In this document: one piece after another, positions 57,725 to 64,000 of the stretch | Layout: every line of letters starts with the position of its first letter | Numbering within the stretch: the stretch's first letter is position 1 | The notes under the pieces: generated by a model | Seen by the model: the letters and a program-made list of their open reading frames with translations, nothing else | What the model was told of the DNA's origin: nothing | The model's database searches: none | Source of the DNA: CAVQBC01 sp963848415 | GTDB taxonomy: Bacteria > Actinomycetota > Thermoleophilia > Solirubrobacterales > Solirubrobacteraceae | Direction of reading: 5' to 3' | DNA: 64,000 nt | Assembly (NCBI GenBank): GCA_963848415.1 | Contig: CAWKDN010000001.1 | Span: 372,001 to 436,000 of the forward strand | Translations under genes and position numbers: made by a program

Positions 57725-58117
57725 ATGCGCATCCTGGTCCTCACCTTCGCGCTCGTGCTGGTGGCGGCGGCCTCCGCGGAGGCCGCGCCGGGCTGGGCGA
57801 ACTGCGCCCCGAGGACCTACGTCGCCGACGGCGAGCAGTACCCGAGCGCGTCGGCGACGCCCGTGCTGTTGCTGGCGGACGTGGAGGTTCGCGGCTCGTC
57901 CTGCGCCCGGGCGCGGGTCGGGCTGGATCGGCTGGCGGCCGCGGTCCCGCGCGACGACGACAACGCCCCGCGGGTGGGGCGCCGCACACTGCGGCTGACC
58001 TCGCGTGCGCTCGCCTGCGTGGTCGTGCGCGAGCACCCGCCGGGCGAGGCGCCACGGGGGACGATCCGGATAGTGGTCGACGGTCGCACCGCCGTCCGCG
58101 CCCGCCTCGCCGGTTAG
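57725..58117 (+). CDS. Small secreted protein, function unknown
   Basis: 130 residues from ATG 57725 with a signal peptide (ILVLTFALVLVAAASAEA). The mature part has four Cys (WANCAP, GSSCARARV, ALACVV) and reads GPRRTLRLTSRA-like. No family recognised. Its stop overlaps the original stop of the convergent DUF559 gene. Confidence 0.7.
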   Translation: MRILVLTFALVLVAAASAEAAPGWANCAPRTYVADGEQYPSASATPVLLLADVEVRGSSCARARVGLDRLAAAVPRDDDNAPRVGRRTLRLTSRALACVVVREHPPGEAPRGTIRIVVDGRTAVRARLAG

Positions 58118-59018
58118 CGGGCGAGCACGGCGGCGATCGCGCGACCACCGCCTCGGGCCGCCGCGTGAGCTCGCGCCAGGTGAAGCGCAGGACGGTGTAG
58201 CGCCGGGCGGCGAGGTCGGCGTCTCTTCGCCGGTCGCGCTCGAACGCCGCGCGCGTGCCGTGGTAGGCATAGCCGTCGATCTCGACGACGACCCGCTCGG
58301 GCGTCCAGACGGCGTCGACCTCGTGCGGGCCGACCCGCACGTTGGTCCGGGGTTGCGGCAGCTCGGCGGCGCGGATGAGGGCGAGCAGCCGCCGCTCGGC
58401 CTCAGAGCGCGTCAGCGCCGGCTCGAGCGCCAGCGCCGCCCTGATGGCCGGCGCGCCCCGCACCCCGGCAGCGCGCCTTCGGAGTTGGTCGGCGGTGACC
58501 AGGCCCCGGACCTGCGCCTCCTGGACCGCCCGTTCCAGCTCGCCCGCCGGGGCCACCGCGGCGAGGTCGAGCAGCGTGCGCAGCGGCGTTGTGATCGGGA
58601 TGCCCTGGCGCGTGGTGACGTCGGTCGCCGGGAGGTCGGCTGCCGTGTGGACCCGGATCCCGTTCGAGGATCGCACGCCGCGCCGCGTGAGCACGACGTC
58701 CACGCCCGCGTCGGGCAACGGCCGCAGCTCCCACAACCCCGCCGCCGAACGAACACCCACCGCTGCGCTCGTCCCGGATGCCAACACCGCTGCCATCTCC
58801 CGCGCGAATGGCGCGCTGACCGGACCGACGACGAACACCCCACGATGCAACCGCCGCAACCACCCCACCCGCACCCGATGCGCGACCGCGTGCCGGGTCA
58901 AGCCCGCATCGAGGAGCTGGTCGCTCGTGATCACCCCGCACTGACCGGCGGCCGCCGTCAGCCAGCCACCAACCGGCTTTTCCTCAGCACCGCGCCGGAC
59001 CCGCCCGCGATGCTGCAC
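57741..59018 (-). CDS. AbiEi-domain/DUF559 protein with C-terminal frameshift
   Basis: The frame from GTG 59018 has an AbiEi-type winged helix (LTAAAGQCGVITSDQLLDAGLTRHAVAHRVRVGWLRRLH) and then a Vsr-like DUF559 domain (VDAVWTPERVVVEIDGYAYH...YTVLRFTWRELTRR). The family normally ends shortly after RFTW...EAVVARIAAVLAR. Here one base is missing near 58137, so the frame reads on for about 125 meaningless residues over the opposite gene; the shifted frame ends at TAA 58116-58114. Such proteins are orphan relatives of abortive-infection antitoxins. It may be inactive or a sequencing error. Confidence 0.75.
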   Translation of the reverse strand: MQHRGRVRRGAEEKPVGGWLTAAAGQCGVITSDQLLDAGLTRHAVAHRVRVGWLRRLHRGVFVVGPVSAPFAREMAAVLASGTSAAVGVRSAAGLWELRPLPDAGVDVVLTRRGVRSSNGIRVHTAADLPATDVTTRQGIPITTPLRTLLDLAAVAPAGELERAVQEAQVRGLVTADQLRRRAAGVRGAPAIRAALALEPALTRSEAERRLLALIRAAELPQPRTNVRVGPHEVDAVWTPERVVVEIDGYAYHGTRAAFERDRRRDADLAARRYTVLRFTWRELTRRPEAVVARSPPCSPANRRGGRGRRCDRRPLSGSSPVAPRPAGARARPRRRAHARSAAVCGAPPAGRCRRRAGPRPPADPARPAPGRRTSREPPRPPATARASPTRSGTARRRRRRSSGRSSPSPARPPRRPPPPARARR

Positions 59019-59090
59019 TTATGCCGCTCCCAGCGGCGTTTCCCCAGCACCGAGACCGCGATCGGGCCGATGCTGAGCAAATGCCGGTCG
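58981..59090. repeat. Imperfect 60-bp tandem repeat upstream of the DUF559 gene
   Basis: TCCTCAGCACCG...GATGCTGCACTTATGCCG (from 58981) recurs as TCCCCAGCACCG...GATGCTGAGCAAATGCCG (from 59041), period exactly 60. The first copy contains the gene start. The 59019-59272 interval holds no gene. Confidence 0.6.
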
Positions 59091-59272
59091 GGTCATGCCC
59101 GAACCCTCGCGCACACCCCGACCGGCACCCCCTCATTGCTGCCTTTCCTTACACAACCGGCACAAAGCCGGCACGAACCGGCCCTCGCCACGACGTGCGC
59201 GTCGGCCGGCCGACCCCGCTGCGGCCCTGTGCGGTGTTGACGCGGCGGGCCCGGGTCGGCTTGACTCGGGTC

Positions 59273-60043
59273 GTGCAGTTCGCGGCCCCGGCCGAGCAGT
59301 ACGACCGCTTCATGGGGCGCTACGCGCCCACGCTCGCGGTCGCGCTCGCCGACGCCGCGGGCGTGGCCTCCGGCATGCGGGTCCTCGACGTCGGCTGCGG
59401 ACCCGGGGGCCTCACGCGCGAGCTCGTGGCGCGCGTCGGCGCCGCCGGGGTCGCGGCGATCGACCCGGCGCCGCAGTTCGCCGGAGCGTGCCGCGAGCGC
59501 CACCCGGGCGCCGACGTCCGCGTCGGCGCCGCCGAGCAGCTGCCCTGGGGCGACGGGGAGTTCGACGCCGCGCTCAGCCAGCTCGTGATCGGCTTCATGC
59601 GCGATCCCGACCGCGGCGTCGCCGAGATGAAGCGGGTGACGCGGCCCGGCGGCACGATCGCCGCGTGCATGTGGGACACCGCGACGGGCGGCATGACGAT
59701 GCTGCGGATCTTCTGGCAGGCGGTCCACTCGATCGACCCGGCCGTGCCGGGCGAGAAGCAGTTCGCCGGCACGGCCGAGGGCGACATCGCCGGGCGGTTC
59801 GCGCGCGCGGGCCTCGCCGACGTGGAGGGCGGCGCGCTGAACGCGCGCGCACACTACGCGGGCTTCGAGGACTTCTGGGAGCCGTTCACGTTCGCCATCG
59901 GACCGGTCGGCGAGTACCTCGCCTCGCTCTCCGAGGAGCGACAGGCCGCCGTGCGCGAGGCGTGCCGGGAGGCGCTTGCGGACGGGCCGTTCGCGCTCGA
60001 CGCCCGCGCGTGGTTCGCGCGCGGGACCGTCCCCGCCGCCTGA
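59273..60043 (+). CDS. SAM-dependent class I methyltransferase
   Basis: 256 residues from GTG 59273. Motif I is MRVLDVGCGPGGLTREL near residue 40, then GVAAIDPAP, the acidic DGEFDAALSQLV and RPGGTIAACMWD. Methyl acceptor unknown. The upstream frame is open but is promoter-like sequence without coding character. Confidence 0.85.
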   Translation: MQFAAPAEQYDRFMGRYAPTLAVALADAAGVASGMRVLDVGCGPGGLTRELVARVGAAGVAAIDPAPQFAGACRERHPGADVRVGAAEQLPWGDGEFDAALSQLVIGFMRDPDRGVAEMKRVTRPGGTIAACMWDTATGGMTMLRIFWQAVHSIDPAVPGEKQFAGTAEGDIAGRFARAGLADVEGGALNARAHYAGFEDFWEPFTFAIGPVGEYLASLSEERQAAVREACREALADGPFALDARAWFARGTVPAA

Positions 60044-60062
60044 GGCGAGCGGCCGACCGGGC

Positions 60063-60473
60063 CTATCCCTCCGCGATCTTCAGGAACGCCTCGTAGCGGC
60101 GCTCCTCGCGGGCCGCCTGGCGCGCCTCCTCCGAGCCCTCCTCGGCCTGGCCGAGGGTGTCCTGGGCGCGCTTGAGCCGCTCGCGCAGGTCTGCGGTGTC
60201 GAGGTCGTCGATCTCGCGCAGCTCGTCGACCAGGACGAGCGTGCCCGAGGCCGCGACCTGCAGGTAGCCCTCGCCCTGGGCGTAGCGGATGACGTCGTTG
60301 TCGGACTTGTAGAGGCGCAGCTCGGTCGGGTCGAGCATGGCGAGCACCGGCTCGTGGCGGGCCAGGACGCCGAGCGACCCGATCGTCGTGCGGGTGGAGA
60401 GCTGCACGACGTCGCCGCTGAACGCCTCGCCCTCCGGCGTGAGGACCTCGACCTTGAACTCGGTGCTCGCCAT
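60063..60473 (-). CDS. atpC: ATP synthase epsilon subunit
   Basis: 136 residues: FKVEVLTPEGEAFSGDVVQLSTRTTIGSLGVLARHEPVL and the C-terminal helix pair LRERLKRAQDTLGQAEEG. It links the rotor to the catalytic head. Last gene of the atp operon visible here. Confidence 0.94.
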   Translation of the reverse strand: MASTEFKVEVLTPEGEAFSGDVVQLSTRTTIGSLGVLARHEPVLAMLDPTELRLYKSDNDVIRYAQGEGYLQVAASGTLVLVDELREIDDLDTADLRERLKRAQDTLGQAEEGSEEARQAAREERRYEAFLKIAEG

Positions 60474-60482
60474 CGCCTCGTC

Positions 60483-61955
<1,473 letters not shown>

Positions 61956-62026
61956 GGATTCTCCGTTAAGGGGGTTTCGCCCTTCGGTCACCGCTGCGCG
62001 GAGACCTGCGGGCGACGTTACTCGCG

Positions 62027-62935
62027 TTACGTAAGTGACTCGGCGCCCGCGACGACTTCCATGATCTCCTGGGTGATCTCGGCCTGGCGCTCGCGGTTCA
62101 TCTGCAGGGTCAGGTCTGAGATCAGGTCGCCCGCGTTCTGGGAGGCGTTGCGCATCGCGGTCATGCGCGCGCCGTGCTCGGAGGCCGTGGACTCCAGCAG
62201 CGCGCGATAGATCGAGATCTGCACGTACTCCGGGACCAGGCGCTCGAGGATCTCCTCCGGGCCGGGCTCGTACTCCACGAGCGCGTGCGGGCCGTCGGAG
62301 TCCTCGTCCTCGTCGTGCTCGCCCGCGGCGCGGGTGTCCTCGAAGATCGAGGCCTGCTGCAGCGGCAGCAGCGTCTCGCGCGTGACGGTCTGGGTCAGCG
62401 GCGAGACGTAGCTGTTGTAGAAGATGTCCACGCGGTCGACGTCGCCGTCGACGTAGGCGGTCATCAGGTCGGCGGCGATCTCGCGCGCGTCGTTGTAGGA
62501 CGGCCGGTCCGTGAAGCCGGTGTAGCCGCCGACCGGCTCCTTGCCGCGGAAGGTCAGCGACGACAGGCCGCGGCGGCCGGAGGCGTAGTAGGCCACCCGC
62601 CGGCTCTCGCCCTCCTCCTCGTTGCCGGCGCGCACGCCCGCGCGGACGATCTGGGAGTTGAAGGCGCCGGCCAGGCCGCGGTCTCCGGTGACGAGCAGGA
62701 TCCCCACGGCTCCGACGCTCTCGCGCTCGGCGAGGATCGGCACGTTGGGCAGGTTCTCCGCGGCCTCGGAGGCCTGCCGGGTCATGCGGCGGATCGCCGA
62801 GGCGTAGGGCCGCAGGCTCTCGATCCGCTGCTCGGCCTTGCGCAGCCGCGCCGCGGCCACCATCTCCATGGCCCGCGTGATCTTCTCGATGTTCTTCACC
62901 GAGGCGATGCGGTTCTTGACGTCCTTCTGGGCCAT
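62027..62935 (-). CDS. atpG: ATP synthase gamma subunit
   Basis: 302 residues with the N-terminal KNRIASVKNIEKITRAMEMVAAARLRKA coiled coil, the central GDRGLAGAFNSQI and the C-terminal MRNASQNAGDLISDLTLQMNRERQAEITQEIMEVVAGA helix. An acidic insert (EHDEDEDSD) lies near residue 205. Rotor shaft of F1. Confidence 0.95.
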   Translation of the reverse strand: MAQKDVKNRIASVKNIEKITRAMEMVAAARLRKAEQRIESLRPYASAIRRMTRQASEAAENLPNVPILAERESVGAVGILLVTGDRGLAGAFNSQIVRAGVRAGNEEEGESRRVAYYASGRRGLSSLTFRGKEPVGGYTGFTDRPSYNDAREIAADLMTAYVDGDVDRVDIFYNSYVSPLTQTVTRETLLPLQQASIFEDTRAAGEHDEDEDSDGPHALVEYEPGPEEILERLVPEYVQISIYRALLESTASEHGARMTAMRNASQNAGDLISDLTLQMNRERQAEITQEIMEVVAGAESLT

Positions 62936-62950
62936 GGCGGTCGGCTGCGG

Positions 62951-64000
<1,050 letters not shown>

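Overview
This is a very GC-rich chromosomal segment of an actinobacterium. The gene set (comF-hpf-secA, prfB with a programmed frameshift, ftsE, LytR-CpsA-Psr protein, F1 ATP synthase subunits with acidic extensions, many AHSA1/SRPBCC and CtaG-like proteins) and the many leaderless-looking starts suggest Thermoleophilia/Solirubrobacterales. That placement is an inference from gene content; no rRNA or tRNA gene was seen. The window has no prophage, insertion sequence or CRISPR array, and no gene-free stretch above 300 bases.

Region by region. 1-2.5 kb: the start of ftsE (leaving the window), a divergent M16 metallopeptidase and a cysteine dioxygenase-like cupin. 2.6-6.8 kb: an ArsR/SRPBCC pair under a promoter with a palindrome in its spacer, an EamA remnant, and a cytochrome bd operon (cydA-cydB-small membrane protein). 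6.8-18 kb: a sugar/polyol catabolic island with an FGGY kinase, two HAD-IIA phosphatases, a DeoR regulator, transketolase, an RpiB-family isomerase, an unassigned membrane protein, a fused DhaK-DhaL kinase of the erythrulose-kinase type and a zinc alcohol dehydrogenase. The set fits oxidation of a tetritol to a ketotetrose, phosphorylation, isomerisation to erythrose 4-phosphate and entry into the pentose phosphate pathway.

18-26 kb: PRC-barrel protein, secreted 5'-nucleotidase, an ECF sigma factor with a membrane segment and a long Ser/Gly tail, small genes, and prfB-nadC-nadA. 26-33 kb: DUF4031, a DUF4396 membrane protein behind a CsoR-like operator, EamA exporter, a response regulator lacking its phosphoacceptor Asp, a penicillin-acylase family hydrolase, a VapB/VapC-like pair and a PLP enzyme. 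33-38 kb: comF-hpf-secA and a CtaG-like protein.

38-46 kb: a merR-sahH-sahH2-decarboxylase operon in which the second SahH has altered catalytic residues, then a ThDP enzyme overlapping an AlkZ-like protein, then a broken alpha/beta hydrolase. 46-58 kb: aldehyde dehydrogenase, amidohydrolase, a frameshifted small gene, and an envelope-polysaccharide block (UDP-glucose dehydrogenase, nucleotidyltransferase, SIS isomerase, LCP protein, M20 peptidase, CapA-like protein). 58-64 kb: a secreted protein, a frameshifted AbiEi-DUF559 protein behind a 60-bp tandem repeat, a methyltransferase, and atpA(partial)-atpG-atpD-atpC.

Two patterns cut across the window. Many first genes have a TANNNT -10-like box only 6-12 bases before the start codon and no Shine-Dalgarno, implying leaderless mRNAs. 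And secA, prfB and ftsE keep their usual actinobacterial order and strand but are separated by about 7 and 24 kb of accessory genes.
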